This document shows, piece by piece, positions 34,563-45,735 of a DNA stretch of 64,000 bases. Origin of the DNA: Tridacna crocea (taxonomy: Eukaryota > Mollusca > Bivalvia > Cardiida > Cardiidae); NCBI GenBank assembly GCA_943736015.1, contig OX031065.1:39384427-39448426 (forward strand), given 5' to 3'. Position 1 is the stretch's first letter; every line of letters starts with the position of its first letter. The notes below the pieces were generated by a model, which did no database searches, was not told where the DNA came from, and saw only the letters and a list, made by a program, of their open reading frames with translations. The position numbers and the translations under genes were made by a program.

Positions 34563-34944
34563 TTGACCCTTTACAACACAATCTCAAGTTTTAAAAATCC
34601 TACGAAAGAAGTCTCTTGAAAGCATTGCAAGAACAGGAGAAAATGCTGGTAACCACCACTTTACGATTTTGCTCCTTTTCGCACAATGTTTCCTACCTAG
34701 ACCTGTACATTCACAGGAATTTGACATTCTACAGTGAATATACATGTATATAATTAATTAAATGTGAAAACAATACCCCTGATATTAAATGAAGTGTTTC
34801 TTTATACAGAGGGGAGTATTTTTTTCACATTTAATCATATATTTTCAATGTAGAATGTCAAATTCCTGTCGTACATTCAATCTGTCATCTGCAGATGCTT
34901 TGAATTTGGTATTATCCAAACTTTTGCCATTTGGTGAAGGGGTA
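34563..34944 (+). repeat. TTAA MITE split by a nested fold-back element
   Basis: The left half with a degraded palindrome runs to about 34704 and the right part resumes at 34880 with 'atctgtcatctgcagatgc', ending 'ggtgaaggggtaaa'. Confidence 0.65.
34714..34870 (+). repeat. fold-back MITE nested in a TTAA MITE, 8-9-bp TSD
   Basis: Inverted arms begin CAGGAATTTGACATTCTACA on the left, and the complement on the right, and extend for about 75 bp each. Flanked by GTACATTCA at 34705-34713 and 34871-34879. The duplication length suggests a hAT-like origin. Confidence 0.75.
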
Positions 34945-34978
34945 AACAAAGATACCCTTATTACAATAATCCAGCATC

Positions 34979-35211
34979 TTAACTCTTTGAAAAAGCAACA
35001 AAATAATAAGGCTTATTAGAATAATAAAACATCCGAAGACAACAAATTTAAGGTTCCTCAAACAATGAAATTTATCTACAATACCACAGAAAGTAGGTAG
35101 AAAAAGGAGAAAATGCTGGTCACAAGCATTTTCTTCCTTTCCTATAATGTTTTCTGAAGGTCTCTTCCTCAAGACTGTTAAAACACAGGATCAGTAAACT
35201 TTGGTAAAAGT
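34979..35211 (-). repeat. TTAA MITE copy, degraded
   Basis: 'ttaactctttgaaaaagcaa' start. Palindrome 'gaaaatgctggtcacaagca' partly retained. Confidence 0.6.
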
Positions 35212-35574
35212 TTAGACATAGAACTACTCAAAGGACCCAGAATTCGAAGCATAGCTTCACTTAATTTGGGACAGATATTTCATAAAGCCTCTTTTATATA
35301 AATAGATATCACATGTAACAATTCAATGACTCATAAAAGGATATAATGGTTTTCCCAAAGAAAATTTTCTAGCAATATTTTCATACTACCAATTATGAAT
35401 ATTTACTTTTGGAAAAGTATACATTTATTCATCATCATGAATGACACATATCTGGCACTTAGTTACATGTAGTAAACATTATGTAAAATAAAAAATATTG
35501 ATATCCCATATTTTATGTGATGGAAGCCACTAACCCTACATTTCATGTAGTAAATATATTTAATGTACAGATCA
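35212..35574. other. unassigned AT-rich sequence
   Basis: No gene or recognised repeat. Confidence 0.4.
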
Positions 35575-35803
35575 TTAACTCTTTACCAGAGGACAAATTT
35601 GTAGACCTGTCCAAATTAAATGCATTTGCAGACAACATCATAAGCATGGCTTAAAGATTGAAATATGTCTTAGAAAAGGTAGCAAAAATTGTGGGAAAAG
35701 AAGAAAATGCTGCTTACCAGCATTTTCTCCATTCCCTACAATGTTTTGAAAGGGCTTCTTTCTCAGGGTCGTTAAAAGTCAGGATTGCGTGGGAAAGAGT
35801 TAA
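35575..35803 (-). repeat. TTAA MITE, first of a head-to-tail pair
   Basis: TTAA at 35575 and 35800. Palindrome 'gaaaatgctgcttaccagca' with few mismatches. Confidence 0.82.
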
Positions 35804-36027
35804 CTCTTTATCAAATGACATAATTTTGGACTAGCCCAAATTGGAATCACTTGCAGACAACAAAATAAACATAACTCAACAACTGAAATTTGTTTCCAGC
35901 AGGGTAGAAAACATTGTGCGAAAAGGAGAAAATGCTGGTTACTAGCAATTGCTCCTTTTCTCACAAAGTTTTCAGAAAGCTTCTTTCAAGGGCCGTGAAA
36001 ACCAGGGATTGTTAGGTAAAAAGTTAA
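35800..36027 (-). repeat. TTAA MITE, second of the pair sharing one TTAA
   Basis: Begins in the same TTAA (35800-35803) that ends the previous copy and is in the same orientation. Ends TTAA at 36024. Palindrome centred on 'gctggttactagc'. Confidence 0.82.
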
Positions 36028-36678
36028 AATACATAAAACCTTTTCCTGATACCTTTTGAAATGACAGCAGAAGAGTCTAGTTCCCTAATGGCTGTACAAA
36101 TCTACAAAATTTAATGAGACTTAAATTTTGTGCTCCTGCAGTGGACAATTTTTTAACATACTGTGCAAAGCTTGTTACAATTAATTGCTCCTAATTTCCT
36201 CATTTCTTTTTAAATTGATGCATAATACCATTTTCCTTGTTTTTAGGTGTTATTCCTTTTTTGGATTTGTATACTTTTTTTTTTTTATCTAAAAATGAAT
36301 CTGTAATGCAACTGACAAAGAAATGAAGAGAAAAAAAATCTACTTTACATTAATATTTAAACTTTGAATCACTTAATTTGAGGCACTTAACTCCTCCTAA
36401 CACACTGCTTTCAAAAGCTTTTAACTGCAAAGGTATCAAAATGAGGAGCTTGCATTCAGAAAAATAGTTAACAAAGCCTTGCCACAAACAAATTTGTTTG
36501 TTTGTATGATGTTGAACACCATTTTCAAAATTATTTCAGGTATTCAGCTACCACTAGTTTACCTGCCAATGTGTTCTTGGAGCTTCTAAAATCAGTACTT
36601 GTGTACATTTTATTCTTCCCAAGGCACTGGCTGCTTTTCCCAATAACCAGTGTTAAAACAATGATTAGCTGTGACAGC
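36028..36678. other. unassigned AT-rich sequence
   Basis: No supported gene. A T-run near 36277 and short A-rich tracts only. Confidence 0.4.
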
Positions 36679-36905
36679 TTAACTCTTTACCAAACGACAA
36701 AATTCTAGACTTGTCGTATTGAAAGCATTTGCAGACGACAAAATAAACTGGACTCAAAAATTGAAATTTGTTTTTGGAAGGGTAGAAAACATTGTGGGAA
36801 AAGAAGAAAATGCTGGTTACCAGCATTTTCTCCTTTTCCCACAATATTTCAGAATGCTTCTTCCTCAGGGTCATGAAAACCCAGGATTTATTGGGAAAGG
36901 GGTAA
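36679..36905 (-). repeat. TTAA MITE copy, near-consensus
   Basis: TTAACTCTTTACCAAACGAC start; palindrome centred on 'gctggttaccagc' near 36817. Confidence 0.85.
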
Positions 36906-37061
36906 TGTCTTTCATAGATGTTTGGGCAGAAGTTCTTCAAGTTGTGAATCCAAACCAGCAAACCTCTGGGTCCTGTATACTACCAGCTGTGCTACATGCT
37001 GAGCCCCGCAAAAAATATGCAAGCTACAAGTTTCTTTATCTCCTAGTATATGTCTAATAAT

Positions 37062-37345
37062 ACAGCTTAACACTTTGTCACACAATCCTGTTGTATATAT
37101 ATTTCTAACAAATATAGCTTAACACTTTGCCACACAATCCTGTTGTATATATATGTCTAATAAATATAGCTTTACACTTTGCAACACAATCCCGTTGTGT
37201 ATGTCTAAAAAATACAGCTTAACACTTTGCCACACAATCCCGTTGTATATGTCTAACTAATATAGCTTAACTCTTTGCCACACAATCCCGTTGTATATGT
37301 CTAATAAATATAGCTTAACACTTTGCCACACAATCCCGATTTTTA
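37062..37345 (+). repeat. minisatellite built from a TTAA MITE terminus
   Basis: About six units of 47-58 bp, each containing TTAACACTTTGCCACACAAT followed by 'cccgttgtatatgtctaat'. The last unit continues into MITE-like 'cccgatttttaatgcacttg'. Confidence 0.8.
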
Positions 37346-37675
37346 ATGCACTTGAGATTGCTCTCACAGTGACTTCACATTGCTCAAGTTTACTTTTTAC
37401 CCTTTCTCTACCAAATGAGTTAACTTTTTACTTTTTAATGGCTATACAAATACATTTCAGCCACACAATGGAGGGACAGTTCAGTCATAATCTAGATTAA
37501 AGAAATGTACAGTGCAGATCAGAGATCAGACTACACATTCCGTGCAGTCTTATGTTGATCAGCATGATACACGAAAGCTTCTTGTGTAGTCAATGGCGAC
37601 TAAAGAGTCAACATACTACAAAGACTGCATTTAGCATTACTCACATTGATATGGAGTAAATACATATAAATATTT

Positions 37676-37904
37676 AGTGACTCTTTACCACTCCAGAAAA
37701 TTTTAGACTGGTCCGAATTGAAAGCATTTGCGACGACAAAATAAAGGTGACTGAAAAATTGCAATTTGTTCTGGGAAGGGTAGAAAACACTGTGGGAAAA
37801 GGAGGAAATGCTGGTTACCAGCATTTTCTCCTTTTCCCACAGTGTTTTCAAAAGTCTTCTTTCTCGGGGGCATCAAAAGTAGGGGTTGTGTGGTAATGGG
37901 CTAA
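37676..37904 (-). repeat. TTAA MITE copy
   Basis: Palindrome spans about 37783-37850, centred on 'gctggttaccagc'. End tetramers changed to GTGA and CTAA. Confidence 0.82.
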
Positions 37905-38605
37905 CAGATTATATACTTGGACGAAAAAGAAACGCAGGGTAACCTCTCAAAGTAGTTTAGAGGCGTATAACTTGATTGAGAATTCTAAATTATGATTTTA
38001 TATTTACAACTGATCAGTTTTGAATATTCTGACGAAATTTCATTTCAGTGTGGCCAAAATAAAATGAGAAAATGGCTTCTTATTGACAGTACCCCCTTCT
38101 CAGTGAAAAAAAGTAGCGACTGACTGCATAATTATGGAGACTCAAAGCTTGTTCAATATCGCGTATGCTTAGTTTAGGTACCCTGTATTTCTTTTTCGTC
38201 CTAGTATATTAGTACAGTTCTGTATGGGCAAAGTTGATTTAGCATATAAGCTTCTTGTGGTTTTTAGGACATACAAGTATAAAAACATATACTCTTCGAA
38301 CAAAAAGATGGTTCTCATTCTAGTGGGTTCTTCAAAGTTCAACTCTGATATTGACAGAAATACATGTACTTTGTTGTCGTTATTGTAGTTATTAGTCATA
38401 CTGTTAATAATACATGAGTACTTATAAATGAAAATGTGAAGGAAGATTTTTCAGGACAAGTTTTGGGTTTATTATTCAAGTGTGATATTCGGCTCACATC
38501 CGTAATGGAAACATGGCTTTAAATTAGTTTACAAATAAATAGTTTACTTTGAAATATTACGTCATCTTTACACTCAAAAGTCTCATCTTCTAATCTGACA
38601 GTGTT
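37905..38605. other. unassigned sequence
   Basis: No supported gene or repeat. Confidence 0.4.
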
Positions 38606-38834
38606 TTAACCCTTTACTCCATAGATACTCATTTCTACGCATTGCTCGTAGTAGCCTTTGGAAAACATTGTGGCAAAAGGTGAAATTGCTCGTGACGAGC
38701 AATTTCACCTTTTGTCACAATGTTTTCTATGCTATGAAAAGGTGTCATATACACATAAGAAATGGCTTCATCCTACCTGTTATTTTGGGCCAATAAGAGA
38801 TACCACAGAAATGCCTTATGGAGTAAAGGGTTAA
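38606..38834 (+). repeat. TTAA MITE, third palindrome subfamily with distinct TIR
   Basis: Termini TTAACCCTTTACTCCATA and its complement (TATGGAGTAAAGGGTTAA). The palindrome has arms 'ggcaaaaggtgaaattgctc' and the matching 'gagcaatttcaccttttg', differing from other subfamilies at the same positions in both arms. The internal spacer is unrelated to the main family. Confidence 0.85.
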
Positions 38835-39261
38835 GTACTGAGAGTAAACCATATGTGTTGGTATATTTTCTTCATTTGAAAAAGTTATAACAATCTTTTG
38901 CAACGACTTTTTCCTTGCATAATTTAGAACTTCGGAATAAGTTAGTAGGGATGTCTTTTTCATTTTATGATTGGGTTAAGAATACAGAATAAAGAAGTTT
39001 AAGTGTTCAGTCACTGTGTTAGAACTCTGATATTTTTCCATTCTAAATTGCAGTTAGTATTATAAACTCGCCCCCGTAACAGACTGATCGAACATCTAAT
39101 TTTTTTCATCTTCAATATTTTCAAAACCATTGATATGTTATGGTAGCAATTTTTTTCTGATATGAAGAACATTCCAAACATTGAAATTCAACCAGTGAAA
39201 ATGTGTTTGCTTGAGATAACTTTTTTCACATTTTCTCAATCAATAATGGTTTTGACTGTAA

Positions 39262-39520
39262 TCTGTTAAAACTTTTGAAATTATTGCGAAAAAAGGATGA
39301 AATGCTGGTAACCTGCATTTTCTCCTCTTCCCACAATGTTTTCTACCCTTCTAAAGACTATATTTTGGGTTGAAATTATTTCGTAGTCTGCAAAAGCTTT
39401 CAACTTTGATAAATCTAAATTTTTGTCACGATAACTGCATTATGAGCCACATATAATTTCTTTTCTGCACATGTTTTGATTTGGACAAGTGTACAATTTT
39501 ATCATTTCACAAAGACTTTA
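39262..39520 (+). repeat. TTAA MITE copy, degraded
   Basis: Palindrome 'gaaatgctggtaacctgcat' and right arm retained. The right terminus has decayed, with a second terminus-like fragment up to 39520. Confidence 0.55.
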
Positions 39521-39563
39521 TGATTGACATTTAATAAGACAGGTGTAAAACACTCATCTTCTA

Positions 39564-39790
39564 TTAACTCTTTCACAACCAATTTCCGATTTTTATGACT
39601 CTGAGAAAGAAACCTTTCGAAAACATTGTGGGAAAAGGAGAAAATGCTGGTAACCAGCATTTTCTCCTTTTCCCAGAATGTTTTCTACCCTTCCCAAAAC
39701 AATGTCATTTTTTTTAATCACATAATTTTGTTATCTGCAAATGCTTTTAACTTGGCCCAGTTTAAAATTTTGTGGTTTTATAAAGAGTAA
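39564..39790 (+). repeat. TTAA MITE copy
   Basis: TTAACTCTTTCACAACCAAT start; palindrome nearly perfect, centred on 'gctggtaaccagc' near 39652. Confidence 0.8.
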
Positions 39791-39898
39791 AAAAAAAAAT
39801 CACAATCTTGATGTGACTACGCATAGTCTATCGTGGAATCATAAACAGCCACAGTGACACACTTTTTCAAATTGAGCTATGCTTTGGCAAACAGGACT

Positions 39899-40044
39899 TA
39901 ACTCTTTACCAAATGACAAAATGCTGGACTAGTCCAAATTGAAAGCATTTGCAGACGACAAAATTAAATGTGAATCAAAAACTGAGATTTTATTCTGGAA
40001 GGGTAGAAAACATTGTGGGAAAAGGAGAAAATGCTGGTTACCAA
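39899..40044 (-). repeat. TTAA MITE cut at the palindrome centre
   Basis: Intact from TTAA through 'gaaaatgctggttacca', then the sequence changes to the inverted-repeat region at 40045. Confidence 0.75.
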
Positions 40045-40990
40045 TGTAAATGAGAATAGTGAGATTTTTTGAGGAAAATGTAATTGCGGAGACTTAAACG
40101 CCAGAATGTCACATGTAACCAGACTTGGATCTTAGTCACAAAACTATAACGGAATGTAGATTTATCACCATCCGCATTTTTAGCTTTTGTCAAATAAAAT
40201 GGATACTTAGATGTGAAAGCTTCAACAATGAAATGTTATGAAATGTAAAATAAACTGTCCAACTACAGGAATGATGCTAACTGAAGGGTAAATGCATGTT
40301 AAATATCCCAGCCCGAAATGTGAATTTTGATCAAGGGAACACAAAACAGCCAGGATGTTAGGGAGAGGACACTTAACTATCATTTATGCGGAGATATAGT
40401 CCACCCGAACGTCACAAAATGTAACCAAATTAGGAGCTCAAAAGCAAAGACTGACTGAAATGTGGACTTATCACTGTCGAAATTCACAGCTGTATTGTGA
40501 AAAAGATGCTTCTAAAGATGTGGAAGCTTCAACAACGAAATGAAATTTAAAAAATCTAAATACTGGATGTAACAACATGTTACAAAATGTAGATGCCTAA
40601 ATACTGGAATGTTACCAAAATGTTAAAGCTTCTACAAAGAAATGTTACGGAATGTAACTTGAATTGCCTAAATACAGGAATGTACTCAGCTGCTAACTGA
40701 AACATAAATGTAGCTTATTTGCAAAATAGTTCAGGCCTGAAAGAAACATAATAAAATCTGGGGCAGTAATACCAGAATATTACAAAATGTAGATACCCAA
40801 TTCGCGGAATGTTACGGAATGTGGAAGCAGCAACAACGGAATGTAATGGAATGTAATTTTCAAAAGCTAAATACCTGAATGTAGCTGAACGAACTATAAA
40901 TGTAAGCTAAATAACACAAGAAACAAGGGCCCAAAAGGTGAAATACGATAAATGTAATCTGGGTTAAGGGCAGAAATGTAATTGCAGACA
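40045..40990 (+). repeat. left arm of a large ACATTCCG fold-back region
   Basis: Degenerate copies of GGAATGTTACGGAATGTA and 'cctaaatactggaatgt', about ten across 900 bp. The opposite strand of the same words fills 42080-43700. Confidence 0.6.
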
Positions 40991-41051
40991 TAGACCAGTT
41001 CTTGATTTTGAATTTTAATATTAATGGGGAGATAATGTGACTATGATATAC

Positions 41052-41315
41052 GAGCCATGCTCTGGCAAAAGAAGGCTGAATGCATCCCCCTGATACATGA
41101 TACCAAGCAAGCGATCACAAAATTAATGATCCAAATTAGCCACATCTTTCAACAACCAAAATAATCATGTGGTACATTGGTCCTTGGACATAGAAACAGA
41201 AAATTGACAAAAAAGCGAAAAAGTTTAGGCCTAGGTCAGCAGACAGACTGAGCAGGCTTAGCTGGGTTGATACTTTTTGCACATGCACTGAGCCCCCTTT
41301 TCAAAGAGCATGGTT
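41052..41315 (+). repeat. TIR MITE, 'GAGCCATGCTCTG' family, copy 3
   Basis: Left GAGCCATGCTCTGGCAAAAG, right complement of 'ccccttttcaaagagcatgg'. It lies in the spacer between the two fold-back arms. Confidence 0.75.
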
Positions 41316-42079
41316 CTTTAGTTCTTGTATTAAAGTTTCTGTAGTAAGCATGCTTGTGTTATTTCAGTTATTCTAGAGAACCTTTGTAGGTATATTACAA
41401 GACTCAAACACACAAATACAACATAACATTCTGTCATTGTACGGTTGGTCCAAGAGCCAGTCGCTGACAGAGAAATTAATTTCAAAAGTAGGTCAAACCC
41501 TGCCAGGTAGCTTTGTCTTTTGTTTACTTTTTGAATGATTTTTTTTTCCTGCCGGCGACTAACATATGGCCCGATCATATGATATTAGACTGTCAACTCT
41601 ACAATATTTTCCATACTTTTAAATGGTATGATTTAAACCTACGTGTATTATGACACCTTATTTGTTATTTTGGCCCTTACTGAGCCTTTACTAGCATGTT
41701 AATACATGTATTGCTAGATCCCGTTGTTTAGGCTCTGAAATTACACTTTGTTACATTAGGGTGATACATTTCCACACTTCGAATCAAATAATTTACGTCA
41801 CAACATTTAGGCTGTACTGAGGGCTATGAAAAGTCCTGCACGCTTTTATATATAAATGCAATTTTCCAATTGTTTAAAAGAAGCATGATATAGATAATGG
41901 TCCCCCCTCCTAGTTCTTGTATATTTTTCTGTTTTTGACAACCGAATTTACATGTCGGGGCTATTTTGTTGGTGTATGTGTGGGTATTGTGAGTGTGTTT
42001 GATTTACATTCATTTATTCTTCTGTAAGCTACATTCTGGTATTAAAGCTCTTCAAATAAGGACATTTGTGCAAAGTGTC
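41316..42079. other. spacer of the fold-back region
   Basis: No supported gene; the minus-strand frame at 41330-41578 has no recognisable domain. Confidence 0.35.
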
Positions 42080-43345
42080 TCCTCAGAGTAGCCTTATAGC
42101 ATCTACATTTTGTAACATTCCTGTGTTTAGCCTTCCATATTTCGGAACATTTCACTGTTACATTCCAGTGCTAAGGCTTCATGATTTATCACATTCCGGT
42201 GATCATCTTATCCATACATTCCGGTAGTTCAAGCTGTAAAACTATTTAATGGATGTGTGTATGGAATGACGGGCTGATGGGCTGACTGATTGACTGACAG
42301 ATTGATAGATTGATGAATTGATTGACTGATTGACTGACTGACTGATTGATATTTTGCTGCTTTCAATACTTAGTTGTAACATCAGTGTTTCGGCTGTACA
42401 AAGCAATTTAATCTCCAACACATCTAAAATTATATCAAATTTTCCACACAGTGTATGAATGCAATCGAAGAATTATCTAAAATTTACATTTCGTGCCTCT
42501 TCTGTCAGTGGGTGTGTGTGTGTGTGTGTGTGAATGTTATCTTCATTTATCCTTCAGTTTGCTAAATTCCGGTATTTCAGCATTTAGAGTTACATTCTGT
42601 AACATTTTGTTGTCGCCTCATCCACATTCCGTTACATTCTGTGAATTAGGCATCTACATTCCGTAACATTTTGTTACATTTTGTAATATTCCGGTAGTTA
42701 GGCCTTCATGATATATTGCCGCTTTCAATTTTATTAGAAGTAGTAACATCAGTGTTTCGGCTGTACAAAGCAATGAAATCTGTAACACGCTCAAAAATAA
42801 TATCAAATTTTCTACACAGTGTATAATGGCAATCAAAGAATTATCGAAAAATTTACATTTTATGTTTCTTCTGTCAGTGTGTGCGTACCTGCATAATGTG
42901 TGTGAATGTTATCTTCATTTATCCTTCAGTTAGCTAAATTCCGGTATTTAGGCTTTTAGAGTTACATTCCATAACATTTTGTTTTCACCCCGTCCACATT
43001 CTGTCGCATTCCGTGAATTAGGCATCTGCATTCCAGTAACTAGGTTCTACATGGTTTTTTGCCACTTTTAATTTTATAAGAAGTTGTAACATCAGTGTTT
43101 CAGCTCCACAAAGCCATGAAATCTCTAACACGCCTAAAAATAATATCAATTTGTCCACACAGTGCAATCAAAGAATTATAGAAAATTTACATTTTTGGCC
43201 TCTTCTGTGAGTGTGTGTGCACCCATAATGTGTGTGAATGTTATCTTCATTTATCCTCCAATTAGCTAAATTACGGTATTGAGGCTTTTAGAGTAACCTT
43301 CCATAACATTCCGTTACTGCCACTTCTACATTCTGTCACATTCTG
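42080..43345 (-). repeat. right arm of the ACATTCCG fold-back region with 354-bp tandem units
   Basis: Three tandem units of about 354 bp are marked by 'gtaacatcagtgtttcggc' at about 42377, 42733 and 43085. Each ends in TACATTCCGTAACATT-type words complementary to the left arm. It also contains a (TGAC/TGAT)n run at 42285-42350 and a (GT)n run at 42510-42530. Confidence 0.7.
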
Positions 43346-43346
43346 T

Positions 43347-43695
43347 GAATTAGACATCTACATTCCATAACATTTTGTTACATTTTGTAACATTCCGGTT
43401 ATTAGGTACTACATTTTGTTAAGGCGCCATCACACCAAGACATTCTGGTCAACGTTCTCTGTGAATTAGACATCTACATTCCGTAACATTTTGTTACATT
43501 TTGTAACATTCCGGTTATTAGGTACTACATTTTGTTAAGGCGCCATCACACCAAGACATTCTGGTCAACGTTCTCTGTGAATTAGACATCTACATTCCAT
43601 AACATTTTGTTACATTTTGTAACATTCCGGTTATTAGGTACTACATTTTGTTAAGGCGCCATCACACCAAGACATTCTGGTCAATGTTCTCTGAG
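43347..43695 (+). repeat. three tandem 116-bp units
   Basis: Unit starts at 43347, 43463 and 43579, almost identical. Each contains ACATTTTGTAACATTCCGG and the first 40 bp of the adjacent MITE (GGCGCCATCACACCAAGACA). Confidence 0.85.
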
Positions 43696-44340
43696 TATTT
43701 CAATCATTCGATTTTATAGCGTTCTAGAATGAGGATTTCACATCTGGCGTGTTATTAACGTGTGCCTAACGCATGACTAGCGTGAATCTAACGTACGGGA
43801 AGCGTGTAACAGCGACCAAGTAAGAAACCTCTGATACCTCCATATGCATGGACGTTCGGGAAAAGCTCGAATGACGCACAATGGACGACAATAGGATGTT
43901 TGTTTCACTTTAGTCATTCGCTGCGTGCGCTAGGAGACCGTTCTGCGGTAGTTGACAGGTCGCCAGTGAGTCGTTCACTGCAAAGCAAACGATTAGTAAC
44001 AACCAAGCAACGCTAGCGTAACAACTGACTAGCGATAGCCGAACGCGTGCAATGCTCGATGAACGTTAGTAAAACAATCCACAACATTCTTTAACGATCT
44101 TCAGCGTTTGAAATTAAACGTTGAAGAACGTTGGTGTCAGTGAGAACTTTTGTGCATGTTCAAAACTTTTTTTCCAGACTAGCATTCTCCACTGATTCCC
44201 GGCAATCGCCAACGATCACCGACGTTCACTAGCATTCACACAATGCTCTTCTGGCACTATCCCAGCGACCATGGGCGACTAACAACGTTTCCTCAAACGT
44301 CAGGAAACGTTGACCAGAACGTCATGGTGTGACGGCTCCT
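43653..44340 (+). repeat. Harbinger-like TIR MITE
   Basis: Left GGCGCCATCACACCAAGACA then 'ttctggtcaa'; right complement reads GGAGCCGTCACACCATGACG then 'ttctggtcaa'. Flanked by TTA on both sides, a 3-bp duplication typical of PIF/Harbinger. The interior (43700-44290) is richer in CG dinucleotides and has no coding frame. Confidence 0.65.
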
Positions 44341-44393
44341 TTACATTCCGGCAATTAGTTAAGCCCATAACTTATATACCATGTGAAGACCGG

Positions 44394-44470
44394 TCCATGG
44401 AAATACCAAATTACACCAAATTATACCAAATTACACCAAATTATACCAAAATTAATCCTAAAATCATGAC
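44394..44470 (+). repeat. 'ACCAAATTA' short tandem block, left copy of a distant inverted pair
   Basis: CATGGAAATACCAAATTA is followed by about four 11-12-bp units (ACCAAATTATA/ACCAAATTACA) and 'ttaatcctaaaatcatg'. The complement occurs at 63471-63512. Confidence 0.7.
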
Positions 44471-44955
44471 AAATATGTTTTAATTTAGTTTTTGGTATAT
44501 CTTATCAATCATACACGGGAATATTGAATGTCATGAAAGTATGAATTTTTGTCAAGTTTTATCCCTTTTTTATCCTTTGCTTACTTGCATTACTGTATTA
44601 AATCTGTGTACAGGTTAATGGTTTATCGTGAGAAATACGTGGATGAAGTATTTTGTGTGCAATAAGTTCCAAAACAATATTACATGTAGGACTTATCATT
44701 TTCTGTTTTATTTCATGTTTTATACCCATTCTGAACCAAATTACACTTCCTCCCTTTCCCTCGAAATATTCTCCCCAATCACATATTATTTGTCGTCTGC
44801 ATTGGCTTTCAATATAAAGATTCAAAGCACTAACAAATTAAAAATTAGATGATTCTTTGTATGAAAAATAAGGGGGGAATAATTACAATCTCGATCATCA
44901 ATAAAGATTCAAAGCACTAGAACTACAGAAAATTACATTTGATGTTACAGCATTT
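44471..44955. other. unassigned sequence with MITE remnants
   Basis: 44745-44835 has a weak match to the TTAA MITE right half ('ttgtcgtctgcattggcttt'). No gene. Confidence 0.35.
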
Positions 44956-45027
44956 ACAACTAGAGGCGCTTGAGCGCCTGTATCGCTCCACAGGCCTGAT
45001 TTTTCTGTAACGGTGAAGAGAAGTTTT

Positions 45028-45254
45028 TAACAATTACCATTCATTCCTGCATTTTAGGTCACTAAAGAAAAAAAGCTATGAAAAACATTGTGAAAAAAGA
45101 AGAAAATAATAGTAACCTACATTTTCTTAGTTTTACACAATAATATCTACCCTTTTTGATAAAAGTTTTACTAATTTGAAGATTTATTATGTTGTCTGCA
45201 ACATCTTTTAATTATGACCAGTTCTAAAAATTTTGTCTTCTGGTAATAGTTAAA
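45028..45254 (+). repeat. TTAA MITE copy, degraded
   Basis: Palindrome 'gaaaataatagtaacctaca' weakly paired. Ends 'ctggtaatagttaa'. Confidence 0.6.
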
Positions 45255-45512
45255 GAAGGTCTTGTTACAAACCATTTTGGGTGGGGAAACATCAAGATAC
45301 AGAAAAAAAAATGTATTGTAGCAATTGTTTTATTGAAGTTGCAGGATCAGTTTGATTGGATAACAAAATGCCTTATCACAACAGTAAAAGCCCTGTCCCT
45401 CTTTGTACTAAGGTCACCAGTAGTTCAACAAACCTTTACCAGAACTAATAGAAGTGCAGAGGTTCTCTTGTTTTATATGAAAAGGATTATAGATTATGTA
45501 AAGCAACCATCT

Positions 45513-45735
45513 TTAACTCTTTACCAAACCACAAAATTTGGGATGTGATCAAACTGAAAGCATTTGCAGACAACAAATTAAACATTGATGAAATGATGAT
45601 TTCTCTCTTTGATGCAAACACTGTGAGAAAAGGAGAAAATGCTGATTACCAGCATTTTCTCCTTTTCCAATAGTGTTTTCCAAAGACTTCTTCTTTAGGG
45701 ACGTTAAAAGTCAGGAATGTATGGTAAAGACTTAC
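45513..45735 (-). repeat. TTAA MITE copy
   Basis: TTAACTCTTTACCAAACCAC start; palindrome centred on 'gctgattaccagc'. Confidence 0.8.

Noticed and set aside
37062..37345. CRISPR-like regular repeat
   Set aside because: Units are contiguous with near-identical content and no unique spacers; the DNA is eukaryotic. It is a minisatellite.
38606..38834. Stand-alone microRNA hairpin gene
   Set aside because: The hairpin is the centre of a TTAA-flanked MITE. Expression cannot be judged from sequence.
44600..44852. Overlapping 74-75-residue open frames on both strands
   Set aside because: No recognisable domain, and the stretch contains remnants of the TTAA MITE right half.
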